Shown here: one piece after another, positions 24,696 through 33,072 of the stretch
Layout: the number at the start of each line of letters is the position of its first letter
How positions within the stretch are numbered: position 1 is the first letter of the stretch
Origin: Mesorhizobium mediterraneum
GTDB lineage: Bacteria > Pseudomonadota > Alphaproteobacteria > Rhizobiales > Rhizobiaceae
DNA: 64,000 nucleotides
Assembly: GCF_002284565.1 (NCBI RefSeq)
Contig: NZ_NPKI01000033.1
Location: 62,001 to 126,000, forward strand
Direction of reading: 5' to 3'
Notes under the pieces: model-generated
The model's input: only the letters and a program-made list of their open reading frames with translations
Database searches by the model: none
What the model was told of the DNA's origin: nothing
Position numbers and translations under genes: made by a program

Positions 24696-25382
24696 CGGCC
24701 AAGCCGTGCGACCGAAGCATTTTTCGGTCGCCGGCGCGGCAAGACCATCCGTCCGCAGCAGGCGGCGGCACTGGAAAGCGGCTTCCGCACCTACCGGCTC
24801 GATCTGATGGCCGGACCGCCGGCCGAACTGCGCAGCCTGTTCGAAGCGGATGTCTGCGCCATTCATCTCGAGATTGGTTTCGGCGGCGGCGAGCACCTGC
24901 TGCATCGGGCGACGGCAGCTCCTGAGACCGGCTTTATCGGCGTCGAGCCTTTCGTCAACGGCATGGCCAAGATGATGATGGCGGTCAGGGAACGGCCGCT
25001 GGCCAATCTTCGGGTCTATGACGACGATGCCACGCGCCTGCTCGACTGGCTCCCGCAAGCCTCGCTCGACGGCATCGACCTTCTCTATCCCGATCCCTGG
25101 CCGAAAAAGAAACACTGGAAGCGCCGCTTCGTCAGTCCGGTCAATCTCGACCGTTTCGCGCGCGTCCTGAAGTCAGGCGGAAAATTCCGCTTTGCGTCCG
25201 ATATCGATAGCTATGTGAACTGGACGCTGCTGCACTGCCGGGCGCATGATGCGTTTGAATGGCAGGCTGAAGAGGCAGCCGATTGGCATCGGCCCTATGA
25301 GGGTTGGCCGGGTACGCGCTACGAGGCGAAGGCCATTCGCGAAGGCCGTCGGCCTGCCTATCTCACCTTCGTCCGAAGATAG
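24681..25382 (+). CDS. trmB: tRNA (guanine-N7-)-methyltransferase
   Basis: SAM-dependent enzyme that makes m7G46 in tRNA variable loops; 233 residues. The SAM-binding motif LEIGFGGGEHL lies near residue 58, and the TrmB signature YPDPWPKKKHWKRR near 140. The GTG start at 24681 lies within a tandem duplication, so the true start could be offset by a few codons. It is 26 bases after metK, which makes its methyl donor, and is probably cotranscribed with it. Confidence 0.93.
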   Translation: MDPKDRPSRATEAFFGRRRGKTIRPQQAAALESGFRTYRLDLMAGPPAELRSLFEADVCAIHLEIGFGGGEHLLHRATAAPETGFIGVEPFVNGMAKMMMAVRERPLANLRVYDDDATRLLDWLPQASLDGIDLLYPDPWPKKKHWKRRFVSPVNLDRFARVLKSGGKFRFASDIDSYVNWTLLHCRAHDAFEWQAEEAADWHRPYEGWPGTRYEAKAIREGRRPAYLTFVRR

Positions 25383-25423
25383 GCGACCAAGTTAAGCAGC
25401 GCCCCATCGCGCGCTTTGCCGTC

Positions 25424-25448
25424 GACGAGGACCAAGGACGTCCTCGTC
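25424..25448. terminator. Hairpin between trmB and a convergent small gene
   Basis: GACGAGGAC and GTCCTCGTC make a 9-base perfect stem with a 7-base loop, 41 bases after the trmB stop and 15 bases beyond the end of the convergent small gene. It could act as a bidirectional terminator, though there is no T-run. Confidence 0.45.
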
Positions 25449-25462
25449 CTGCTTCGCAGGTC

Positions 25463-25627
25463 TTAGAAGCGGCCGATCTTGTCGAAGGCGGCCGGATCCA
25501 CGCCGAGATTGCGCAGATCGTGCGCGCGCGGCTTGCGGCCGGCTTCGACGGCGTGCGAAGCGGCGACGGCGCTGCCGAACACAGTGAAGAAATCGCCGAT
25601 GGCCGAGAAAACCTTGCGGTTGGTCAT
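25463..25627 (-). CDS. Small conserved protein, DUF1127-like (54 residues)
   Basis: A 54-residue basic protein beginning MTNRKVFSAIGDFFTVFGSA and ending in LGVDPAAFDKIGRF. The second half, AVEAGRKPRAHDLRNLGVDP, resembles the arginine-rich DUF1127/YjiS-type motif widespread in Rhizobiales. Related small proteins in Agrobacterium and Rhodobacter have been linked to RNA turnover and phosphate or stress responses; whether this one does so is unknown. It reads leftward, convergent with trmB, and was found by reading the sequence, being under 60 residues long. Confidence 0.7.
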   Translation of the reverse strand: MTNRKVFSAIGDFFTVFGSAVAASHAVEAGRKPRAHDLRNLGVDPAAFDKIGRF

Positions 25628-25839
25628 GATTATGCCCTTTCGCCTGCTGCAATGTGACTGAATTTGTGCAGCGCAACATAGATAGGCGCGTATTGCCTGA
25701 TATCACAGGGACGTTGCCGCATGGCCGCCATGCGTCCTGTGCAACGCTGCTGCCTCCTCACGGAGACAGAAAACCGGACAACTGGTGTGCTACCTAATCC
25801 GGGCAACTCGTCTGCTTACGACAGACCCCGCATGCGGAC
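25628..25839. other. Intergenic stretch upstream of the rimP promoter
   Basis: About 210 bases between the small leftward gene and the rimP promoter. It must carry the small gene's promoter; TATTGCCTGATATCA-like AT-richer sequence near 25689-25706 is the only candidate. Nothing else is recognised. Confidence 0.4.
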
Positions 25840-25868
25840 TTGAAACGACGGCCGCGATCGTCTATATC
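25840..25868 (+). promoter_or_regulatory. Sigma70-type promoter of the rimP-nusA-infB operon
   Basis: TTGAAA (25840-25845) and TATATC (25863-25868) are separated by exactly 17 bases, placing a transcription start near 25875 and leaving a leader of about 90 bases before rimP. Both hexamers match the alphaproteobacterial vegetative consensus well. Confidence 0.65.
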
Positions 25869-25874
25869 AAGCTC

Positions 25875-25928
25875 AAATTCTTGGTCGGTATGGCGAAGAG
25901 TGGGTCCACCCGGTCCCGCTCTTTTTTG
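25875..25928 (+). ncRNA. rimP leader with terminator-like hairpin (putative attenuator)
   Basis: AAGAGTGGG (25896-25904) pairs with CCCGCTCTT (25915-25923), with one G-U pair, and runs directly into six T residues: a rho-independent terminator shape between the promoter and rimP. A leader element of this kind upstream of rimP-nusA-infB in alphaproteobacteria is known as the rimP leader. Since NusA acts on termination, feedback control of the operon through this hairpin is plausible. Confidence 0.7.
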
Positions 25929-25964
25929 TTACCTTCCGACCGCCAATGAAGCGACAGGAATAGA

Positions 25965-26609
25965 ATGACCGCAACGGCGACCGACAGCGACGACCGCATC
26001 ATCCGCGAAAGCGGCATCGATGCGCGCGTCGCGCTGATCGTGCAGCCGGTGCTGCGTGCCATCGGCTTTCGCCTTGTCAGGGTGCATCTGACGGGCCAGA
26101 ACGGGCTGACGCTGCAGATCATGGCCGAGCGCGAGGACGGCACCATGACCGTCGAGGATTGCGAAGAGGTCAGCCGGGCAGTGTCGCCGGCCCTCGATGT
26201 CGATGATCCGATCGAAAAGGCGTATCATCTCGAAGTGTCGTCGCCGGGTATCGACCGGCCGCTGGTCCGCAAGTCGGATTTCGCGACCTGGACGGGCCAT
26301 CTGGTGAAGATGGAAACGTCGGTCCTTGTCGCCGACCGCAAGCGCTTCAAGGGCAAGATCGCCGAGAGCGATGCGGACGGCGTGCTGATCGAGCGCGACA
26401 AGGCGGCCTATGGCGAGGAGCCGACGGTGCGCGTGCCCTACGATGCGATTGCAGAAGCGCGGCTGATCCTGACCGATGACCTTATCCGCGATGCGCTGTC
26501 GAAGGACAACAGGGCGCGCAAGGAAGCCAAGAAGCGCCGCGGCGAACCCGAAGACGCGCCAGAGGGCGTAGAAGCGGGCGCGGAAGACGAAACCGAACAG
26601 GAAATGTGA
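25965..26609 (+). CDS. rimP: Ribosome maturation factor RimP
   Basis: 30S assembly factor of 214 residues. It has the N-terminal alpha/beta domain (about 15-100, containing VEDCEEVSRAVSPALDVDDPI and LEVSSPGIDRPL, the family signatures) and a C-terminal SH3-like domain (about 105-170). The last 40 residues are a charged tail (KEAKKRRGEPED...), longer than in E. coli. It is the first gene of the translation operon, preceded by the terminator-like leader. Confidence 0.94.
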   Translation: MTATATDSDDRIIRESGIDARVALIVQPVLRAIGFRLVRVHLTGQNGLTLQIMAEREDGTMTVEDCEEVSRAVSPALDVDDPIEKAYHLEVSSPGIDRPLVRKSDFATWTGHLVKMETSVLVADRKRFKGKIAESDADGVLIERDKAAYGEEPTVRVPYDAIAEARLILTDDLIRDALSKDNRARKEAKKRRGEPEDAPEGVEAGAEDETEQEM

Positions 26610-26657
26610 TTGGGCTGCCGGGCGCAAAGGCTCGGCAACAAGCTCGGGAGAAAAAAG

Positions 26658-28253
26658 ATGGTTGTAAGCGCCAACAGGCTTGAACTGCTGCAGATCGCCG
26701 ACGCGGTCGCGCGTGAAAAGTCGATCGACAAGTCGATCGTCATCGCCGCCATGGCCGATGCGATCCAGAAGGCGGCGCGCTCGCGCTATGGCCAGGAAAC
26801 CAACATCCGTGCCGACATCAATCCGAACACCGGCGAGATGAAGCTGCAGCGGCTGATGGAAGTGGTCGAGAAGGTCGACGACTATGCGACGCAGATCGCC
26901 ATTTCCTCGGCGCGCGAGCGCAATCCCGACGCCCAGCTCGGCGACTTCATTGCCGAGCAGCTGCCGCCGATGGATTTCGGCCGCATCGCCGCCCAGTCGG
27001 CCAAGCAGGTCATCGTCCAGAAGGTGCGCGAGGCCGAGCGTGACCGCCAATATGACGAGTACAAGGACCGCATCGGCGAGATCGTCAACGGCACCGTCAA
27101 GCGCGTCGAATACGGCAATGTCATCGTCGATCTCGGCCGTGGCGAGGCGATCATCCGCCGCGACGAGCTGATCCCGCGCGAAAACTACAAATATGGCGAT
27201 CGCGTCCGCGCCTATGTCTACGATGTGCGCCGCGAGCAGCGCGGTCCGCAGATATTCCTGTCGCGCACCCATCCGCAGTTCATGGCGAAGCTGTTCACCA
27301 TGGAAGTGCCGGAAATCTACGACGGCATCATCGAGATCAAGTCGGTCGCCCGCGATCCGGGCTCGCGCGCCAAGATCGCCGTCATCTCGCGTGACAGTTC
27401 CATCGATCCGGTCGGCGCCTGCGTCGGCATGCGCGGCAGCCGCGTTCAGGCGGTGGTCGGCGAATTGCAGGGCGAGAAGATCGACATCATTCCGTGGTCG
27501 CCTTCGGCCGCTTCCTTCATCGTCAACGCGTTGCAGCCGGCGGAAGTCGCCAAGGTCGTGCTCGACGAGGACGCCGAACGCATCGAGGTCGTGGTGCCGG
27601 ACGACCAGCTGTCGCTGGCTATCGGCCGCCGCGGCCAGAACGTCCGGCTTGCCTCGCAGCTCACCGGCTGGGATATCGACATCCTGACCGAGCAGGAAGA
27701 GAGCGAGCGCCGCCAGAAAGAGTTCGTCGAACGCTCGGCGCTGTTCATGGATGCGCTCAACGTCGACGAGATGGTCGGCCAGGTGCTCGCCTCCGAAGGC
27801 TTCACCAGCGTCGAGGAAGTCGCCTATGTCGATGCCGACGAGATCGCGTCGATCGACGGCTTCGACGAGGACACCGCCTCGGAAATCCAGGCCCGCGCCC
27901 GCGAGTATCTGGAGAAGATCGAAGCCGAGCATGACGAGAAGCGCAAGGCGCTGGGGGTCGAGGACGAGCTGCGTGAGATCCCTGGCGTGACCACCGCCAT
28001 GATGGTGACGCTCGGCGAGGACGGCGTGAAGACGATCGAGGATTTCGCCGGCTATGCGGCCGACGACCTGACCGGCTGGAAGGAACGCAAGGACGGCGAG
28101 ACGAAGGTGTTCCCCGGTGTGCTCGCCAGTCACGGCGTGTCGCGCGCCGATGCCGAGCAGATGGTTCTGGCTGCCCGCCTCAAGGCCGGCTGGATCACCG
28201 AAGACGAGCTTGTAGCCGAAGACGTGCCGGCTGACGAAGCCGTTGGTGCGTGA
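26658..28253 (+). CDS. nusA: Transcription termination/antitermination factor NusA
   Basis: RNA polymerase-binding factor controlling pausing, termination and antitermination; 531 residues. The start at 26658 (MVVSANRLELLQIADAV) follows GGGAGAAAAAAG. Domains in order: N-terminal RNAP-binding (1-125), S1 (about 135-200), KH1 and KH2 (about 230-345, with GSRAK and IGRRGQNVRLASQLTGWDI), and two C-terminal acidic helix-hairpin repeats (about 370-500). An earlier in-frame start at 26610 adds residues without homology. Confidence 0.96.
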   Translation: MVVSANRLELLQIADAVAREKSIDKSIVIAAMADAIQKAARSRYGQETNIRADINPNTGEMKLQRLMEVVEKVDDYATQIAISSARERNPDAQLGDFIAEQLPPMDFGRIAAQSAKQVIVQKVREAERDRQYDEYKDRIGEIVNGTVKRVEYGNVIVDLGRGEAIIRRDELIPRENYKYGDRVRAYVYDVRREQRGPQIFLSRTHPQFMAKLFTMEVPEIYDGIIEIKSVARDPGSRAKIAVISRDSSIDPVGACVGMRGSRVQAVVGELQGEKIDIIPWSPSAASFIVNALQPAEVAKVVLDEDAERIEVVVPDDQLSLAIGRRGQNVRLASQLTGWDIDILTEQEESERRQKEFVERSALFMDALNVDEMVGQVLASEGFTSVEEVAYVDADEIASIDGFDEDTASEIQARAREYLEKIEAEHDEKRKALGVEDELREIPGVTTAMMVTLGEDGVKTIEDFAGYAADDLTGWKERKDGETKVFPGVLASHGVSRADAEQMVLAARLKAGWITEDELVAEDVPADEAVGA

Positions 28254-28291
28254 GGTGAAACCGCATCGCACACAACCCGCCCTTGGACGAG

Positions 28292-28942
28292 ATGAACGAT
28301 CGCACTTGCATCGTCACGCGCAGACAGGCCGAACCGGATGAACTGATCCGTTTCGTCGTCGGCCCGGATTCGGCCGTCGTTCCGGATATCAAGAAAAACC
28401 TGCCCGGCCGCGGTTGCTGGGTGACGGCCGACCGCCTACATATCGACAAGGCGGCAGCGAAAAACCTGTTCGCTCGCGCCTTTAAGGCGCAGGTGATCGT
28501 GCCGACCGATCTCGGCGGCATGGTCGACGGGCTGCTTTCCAGATACGCTCTGGGCATGCTCGGTCTTGCCCGCAAGGCAGGCGCGATCGCGCTCGGCGCC
28601 ACCAAGGTTGAGAGCGCGGTGCGTGGTGGGCTGGCGCTTTTCGTGTTGCATGCGACCGAGGCGTCAGATGACGGCGTCCGCAAGATCAGCCAGGCGCGAC
28701 GGGCAACCGTCCACCTTGGTGGCCCCGCCATCCTTGCCTACAAACTTTTCTCCGAGGCCGAGTTGAGCTTGGCATTGGGGGGTACAAATGTGATACATGC
28801 TGCCGTTCTCGCGGGAGACGCGGGCAGGGCGGTCCAGAAGCGCATGGTTGCGCTCGACCGGTATCGGGGCGGTTCCCCGGACGATCTGGCAATGCTTGCG
28901 GCCGTTGCTGACGAAGATGATGCCGCAGAGGATATGGAATGA
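28292..28942 (+). CDS. YlxR-like RNA-binding protein fused to an L7Ae-like domain
   Basis: Nucleic-acid binding protein of 216 residues joining two parts. Residues 1-80 are a YlxR/DUF448 domain (RTCIVTRRQAEPDELIRFV and LPGRGCWVTADR). Residues 85-190 are an L7Ae/YbxF-like kink-turn binding domain (ALGMLGLARKAGAIALG). In Firmicutes these are two genes between nusA and infB; here they are fused, as is usual in alphaproteobacteria. The ATG at 28292 is preferred over the TTG at 28283. Its 3' end overlaps infB by 4 bases. Confidence 0.88.
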   Translation: MNDRTCIVTRRQAEPDELIRFVVGPDSAVVPDIKKNLPGRGCWVTADRLHIDKAAAKNLFARAFKAQVIVPTDLGGMVDGLLSRYALGMLGLARKAGAIALGATKVESAVRGGLALFVLHATEASDDGVRKISQARRATVHLGGPAILAYKLFSEAELSLALGGTNVIHAAVLAGDAGRAVQKRMVALDRYRGGSPDDLAMLAAVADEDDAAEDME

Positions 28943-31506
28943 GCGATACGAAATCGGGCGACGACAAGACGTTGAGTGTGACGCCGAAGAAGACCTTGAC
29001 GCTGAAGCGCCCCGGTACTGAACAGGGCACCGTGCGCCAAAGCTTCTCGCATGGCCGCACCAAGGCGGTCGTGGTCGAGACCAAGAAGCGCAAGTTCTCG
29101 CTGCCCGGCGACAAGCCGGAGCCGGCTGCTGCCCCTGTGTCAGTCTTCACGCCGAAGCCGCCGGTCGCGGCAGCGCCCGTTGTGCAGGAAGCGCCCAAGG
29201 CGCCGCCGCCTCCGCCGCCTGTCGAGCGCGGCGGCATGGTGCTGAACGAATTGTCGCGCAATGAGATGGAGGCGCGCCGCCGGGCCCTTGAGGGCTCGAA
29301 GGTCCGCGACGTCGAGGATCGCCAGCGCGCCATCGACGAGGCCAAGCGCCGCGCCGAGGATGAAGAGCGCCGCCGCCGCGAGCGCGAGGAATCCGCGCGC
29401 CGCCAGGCCGAGGAAGAGGCTCGGCTGCAGGCTGAGGCCGAGTCCCGCCGGCGTGCCGAGGAAGAGGCGCGTCGCCGCGCGCCGCTGGCCGCCGAACTGG
29501 CGACAGTCGACGACGAGGACATCAAGCCGAAGCGGACCGGCGCCGGTGCCCCGGTGCGCCGTCCGGTCACGCCCGAAGTGGCGCGTCCGGCCAAGCCGAC
29601 CAAGGGCGAGGAAGATCGCCGCCGCGGCAAGCTGACGCTGAACGCCGCACTTTCCGATGAGGATGCGCGTGCGCGTTCGCTGTCGTCGATGCGTCGGCGC
29701 CAGGAGAAATTCAAGCGCGCGCTGCATAACGAACCGCGCGAGAAAGTCATGCGCGAAGTGATACTGCCCGAAACCATCACCATCCAAGAACTGGCGCAGC
29801 GCATGTCCGAGCGCGCCGTCGATGTGGTCAAGTTCTTCATGAAACAGGGCCAGATCCTGAAGCCGGGCGACGTCATCGACGCCGACACGGCCGAGCTGGT
29901 CGCCACCGAATTCGGCCACACGGTTCGCCGCGTCGCCGAGTCCGACATTGAGGAAGGCCTGTTCAACATCGCCGATCGCCCAGAAGATCTGGAATCGCGG
30001 CCGCCGGTGGTGACGATCATGGGCCATGTCGATCACGGCAAGACGTCGCTGCTCGATGCTATCCGCAACGCAAATGTCGTGTCCGGCGAGGCTGGCGGCA
30101 TCACCCAGCATATCGGCGCCTATCAGGTCGAGAAGAACGGTCACAAGATCACCTTCATCGACACGCCCGGCCACGCCGCCTTCACGGCGATGCGCGCCCG
30201 CGGCGCCCAGGCGACTGACATCGCCATCCTCGTGGTGGCGGCCGATGACAGCGTGATGCCGCAGACGATCGAATCGATCAGCCATGCCAAGGCGGCCGGC
30301 GTCCCGATCATCGTGGCGATCAACAAGATCGACAAGCATGACGCCGACCCGCAGAAGGTGCGCTCTGAGCTGCTGCGCCACGAAGTCTTCGTGGAATCGA
30401 TGGGCGGCGAGGTGCTGGATGTCGAAGTGTCGGCGACCAAGGGCACCAATCTCGACAAGCTGCTCGAAGCGATCCTGCTGCAGGCCGAAATCCTCGACCT
30501 GAAGGCCAATCCGGACCGCACCGCCGAGGGCGTCGTCATCGAAGCCCAGCTCGACAAGGGCCGCGGTCCCGTCGCCACGGTGCTGGTCCAGACAGGCACG
30601 CTGATGCCCGGCGACATCCTCGTTGCCGGCAACGAATGGGGCCGGGTGCGTGCGCTGGTCAACGACCGCGGCGGGCAGATCAAGGAAGCGCCGCCGGCAA
30701 TGCCGGTGGAGGTGCTTGGTCTGCAGGGAACACCGCAGGCCGGCGACCGTTTCGCCGTCGTCAACAACGAGGCCCGTGCCCGCGAGATCACCGAATACCG
30801 CCAGCGTCTGGCGCGCGAGAAGGCGGTGGCCAAGCATGCCGGCCAGCGTGGGTCGCTCGAACAGATGATGTCGCAGCTGCAGACGAGCGGGCTGAAGGAA
30901 TTCCCGCTGGTCATCAAGGGCGACGTGCAGGGCTCGATCGAGGCGATCAACGCGGCGCTGGACAAGCTCGGCACCGACGAGGTGCGTGCGCGCATCGTCC
31001 ATGCGGGCGCCGGCGGCATCACCGAAAGCGATGTGTCGCTGGCGGAAACCTCGGGTGCTGCGATCATCGGCTTCAACGTCCGCGCCAATGTGCAGGCGCG
31101 CGCGGCTGCCGCGGCGGCAGGCATAGAGATCCGCTACTATTCGATCATCTACAATCTCGTGGATGACGTGAAGGCTGCGCTCTCCGGCCTGCTTTCGCCG
31201 GAGCGTCGCGAGACCTTCATCGGCAATGCGGAGATCCTCGAGATCTTCGACATCACCAAGGTCGGCAAGATCGCCGGCTGCCGTGTCACCGAAGGCAAGG
31301 TCGAGCGCGGTGCGGGCGTTCGCCTGATCCGCGATAACGTCGTCATCCACGAAGGCACGCTGAAGACCCTGAAGCGCTTCAAGGACGAAGTTGCGGAAGT
31401 CCCAGGTGGCCAGGAATGCGGCATGGCCTTCCAGAACTACGAAGACATGCGCGTCGGCGACGTCATCGAGTGCTTCCGCGTCGAGATGGTGACCAGGACG
31501 CTCTGA
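28939..31506 (+). CDS. infB: Translation initiation factor IF-2
   Basis: GTPase that brings initiator tRNA to the 30S subunit; 855 residues. A long N-terminal region (to about 265) is Pro/Ala-rich and then strongly charged (runs of Arg/Glu at about 115-180, probable coiled coil). A IF-2N domain follows (about 275-330). The G domain starts with G362-HVDHGKT, with DTPGH and NKID motifs further on; domains II-IV fill the C-terminus. ATGA overlap with the preceding gene shows translational coupling. Confidence 0.96.
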   Translation: MSDTKSGDDKTLSVTPKKTLTLKRPGTEQGTVRQSFSHGRTKAVVVETKKRKFSLPGDKPEPAAAPVSVFTPKPPVAAAPVVQEAPKAPPPPPPVERGGMVLNELSRNEMEARRRALEGSKVRDVEDRQRAIDEAKRRAEDEERRRREREESARRQAEEEARLQAEAESRRRAEEEARRRAPLAAELATVDDEDIKPKRTGAGAPVRRPVTPEVARPAKPTKGEEDRRRGKLTLNAALSDEDARARSLSSMRRRQEKFKRALHNEPREKVMREVILPETITIQELAQRMSERAVDVVKFFMKQGQILKPGDVIDADTAELVATEFGHTVRRVAESDIEEGLFNIADRPEDLESRPPVVTIMGHVDHGKTSLLDAIRNANVVSGEAGGITQHIGAYQVEKNGHKITFIDTPGHAAFTAMRARGAQATDIAILVVAADDSVMPQTIESISHAKAAGVPIIVAINKIDKHDADPQKVRSELLRHEVFVESMGGEVLDVEVSATKGTNLDKLLEAILLQAEILDLKANPDRTAEGVVIEAQLDKGRGPVATVLVQTGTLMPGDILVAGNEWGRVRALVNDRGGQIKEAPPAMPVEVLGLQGTPQAGDRFAVVNNEARAREITEYRQRLAREKAVAKHAGQRGSLEQMMSQLQTSGLKEFPLVIKGDVQGSIEAINAALDKLGTDEVRARIVHAGAGGITESDVSLAETSGAAIIGFNVRANVQARAAAAAAGIEIRYYSIIYNLVDDVKAALSGLLSPERRETFIGNAEILEIFDITKVGKIAGCRVTEGKVERGAGVRLIRDNVVIHEGTLKTLKRFKDEVAEVPGGQECGMAFQNYEDMRVGDVIECFRVEMVTRTL

Positions 31507-31542
31507 GTTCGAGCAGCTTGAGCTCAAGCATCTACTGAGACC

Positions 31543-31568
31543 GGGCGGTGGTCGAAAGACCGCCGCCC
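31543..31568 (+). terminator. GAAA-loop hairpin between infB and rbfA
   Basis: GGGCGGTGGTC and GACCGCCGCCC form an 11-base stem (one G-U pair) closed by a GAAA tetraloop. No T-run follows, so it is more likely an intercistronic stabilising or processing hairpin than a strong terminator. Confidence 0.45.
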
Positions 31569-31630
31569 AAACCATATGAGACATGCGGCGCGGTCCCATC
31601 CCGCGCTTCACGATTTCAGGATAGAGAAAA

Positions 31631-32068
31631 ATGCCCCGTTCAACCACATCAGGCCCATCCCAGCGCATGCTTCGCGTCGGCGAGCAGGTGCGCCATGCGC
31701 TTTCGGAAACCTTGCAGCGTGGCGAGATCCTCGATCCCTTGATCGAGAATGCCGTGGTTTCGGTCTCGGAAGTGCGCATGTCGCCCGATCTGAAGATCGC
31801 CACCGCCTTCGTCTCGCCGCTCGGCGCAAGTGATACCGATGCGGTGGTCGAGGCGCTCAACAAGCATGCGAAATTCGTGCGCGGCCGCGTTTCCGGCGCG
31901 CTCCGGCAGATGAAGTACATGCCCGAGTTCCGCTTCCGGCTCGACACCAGCTACGACAATTTCCAGAAGATCAACGAATTGCTGCACTCGCCCGAAGTGG
32001 CGCGCGACCTCGGCACAGATGCCCAGATTGACGACCAGAATAAAGACAATGACAAGGACGAAAAATAG
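31631..32068 (+). CDS. rbfA: 30S ribosome-binding factor RbfA
   Basis: Single KH-fold factor that binds the 30S subunit during 16S rRNA 5' maturation; 145 residues. Characteristic segments are RVGEQVRHALSE, VVSVSEVRMSPDLKIATAFV and ALRQMKYMPEFRFRLDTSYDN. A charged Asp/Lys tail ends the protein. Its stop overlaps the GTG start of truB by one base (TAGTG), so the pair is coupled as in many bacteria. Confidence 0.95.
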   Translation: MPRSTTSGPSQRMLRVGEQVRHALSETLQRGEILDPLIENAVVSVSEVRMSPDLKIATAFVSPLGASDTDAVVEALNKHAKFVRGRVSGALRQMKYMPEFRFRLDTSYDNFQKINELLHSPEVARDLGTDAQIDDQNKDNDKDEK

Positions 32069-33027
32069 TGGCGCGTCGCGGCAAGAAGAAGGGCCGGCCG
32101 ATCTCCGGCTGGCTGGTGCTGGACAAGCCCGTCGGCATGGGTTCGACCGAAGCCGTCTCCAAGATCAAATGGCTGTTCCAGGCCGAAAAGGCCGGCCATG
32201 CCGGCACGCTCGACCCGCTCGCTTCCGGCATGCTGCCGATCGCGCTCGGCGAAGCGACCAAGACCGTGCCTTATGTCCAGGATGGCGCCAAGGTCTACCG
32301 CTTCACGGTTGCCTGGGGTGAGGAGCGTTCGACCGATGACCTCGAAGGGCCGGTGACGAAAAGCTCCGACCAGCGTCCGGCTGAAGCCGATGTGCTTTTG
32401 CTGATGCCGAAATACACCGGCGTCATCATGCAGACGCCGCCACAATTTTCAGCCATCAAGATCGCAGGCGAGCGCGCCTATGACCTTGCCCGCGACGGCG
32501 CGACGGTCGACATTCCGGCGCGGGAAGTCGAGATCGGCCGTCTCGACCTGATTGAGCACAGTGCTGATCGCACCATTTTCGAGGTCGAATGCGGCAAGGG
32601 CACTTATGTGCGCTCGCTGGCCCGCGACATGGGCCGCGACCTCGGCTGTTTCGGTCACATCGCCGAACTGCGCCGGATCGAGGTCGAGCCGTTCACGCAG
32701 GAAGACTTCGTCACCATCGCCGAGCTGGAAGCCGCCCGCTTTGGCGAACGGGGCGAAAGTTCGGATTCAGCGGACACGGTGCCAGTCGACTTCGACGCGA
32801 TCGACGCGCTTCTGGTCGATACATCAGCCGCGCTCGACTGCCTGCCGCAGATCGCGATCAGTGACGACGCGGCAACAAAAATCCGCCTCGGCAATCCGGT
32901 CATCATCCGCGGCCGCGATGCGCCGGTGGAAGCTGAGGAGGCCTGCGCAACGGCGCGCGGCAAGCTGGTCGCCATCGGCGCCATCGAACAAGGCATGTTC
33001 AAGCCGAAGCGGGTCTTTGCCAGGTGA
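32068..33027 (+). CDS. truB: tRNA pseudouridine(55) synthase
   Basis: Makes pseudouridine 55 in the T-loop of tRNAs; 319 residues. The catalytic aspartate is D49 in GHAGTLDPLASG. Other signatures are KTVPYVQDGAKVYRF and the C-terminal PUA-like region (about 245-315). Its GTG start overlaps the rbfA stop. It closes the rimP-nusA-ylxR-infB-rbfA-truB series; in many genomes rpsO and pnp follow directly, whereas here corA lies between. Confidence 0.95.
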   Translation: MARRGKKKGRPISGWLVLDKPVGMGSTEAVSKIKWLFQAEKAGHAGTLDPLASGMLPIALGEATKTVPYVQDGAKVYRFTVAWGEERSTDDLEGPVTKSSDQRPAEADVLLLMPKYTGVIMQTPPQFSAIKIAGERAYDLARDGATVDIPAREVEIGRLDLIEHSADRTIFEVECGKGTYVRSLARDMGRDLGCFGHIAELRRIEVEPFTQEDFVTIAELEAARFGERGESSDSADTVPVDFDAIDALLVDTSAALDCLPQIAISDDAATKIRLGNPVIIRGRDAPVEAEEACATARGKLVAIGAIEQGMFKPKRVFAR

Positions 33028-33072
33028 GTCCCGTCGTCTAATCTCGATGAGACTTAAACATCCGAGGGGCAC

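Noticed and set aside
25929..28271. 780-codon minus-strand ORF opposite rimP and nusA
   Set aside because: Shadow of real genes; no domain recognisable, and it would overlap the promoter and leader of the translation operon.
29140..31947. 935-codon minus-strand ORF opposite infB
   Set aside because: Lies across the infB coding sequence. The repetitive charged content mirrors the infB N-terminal repeats.
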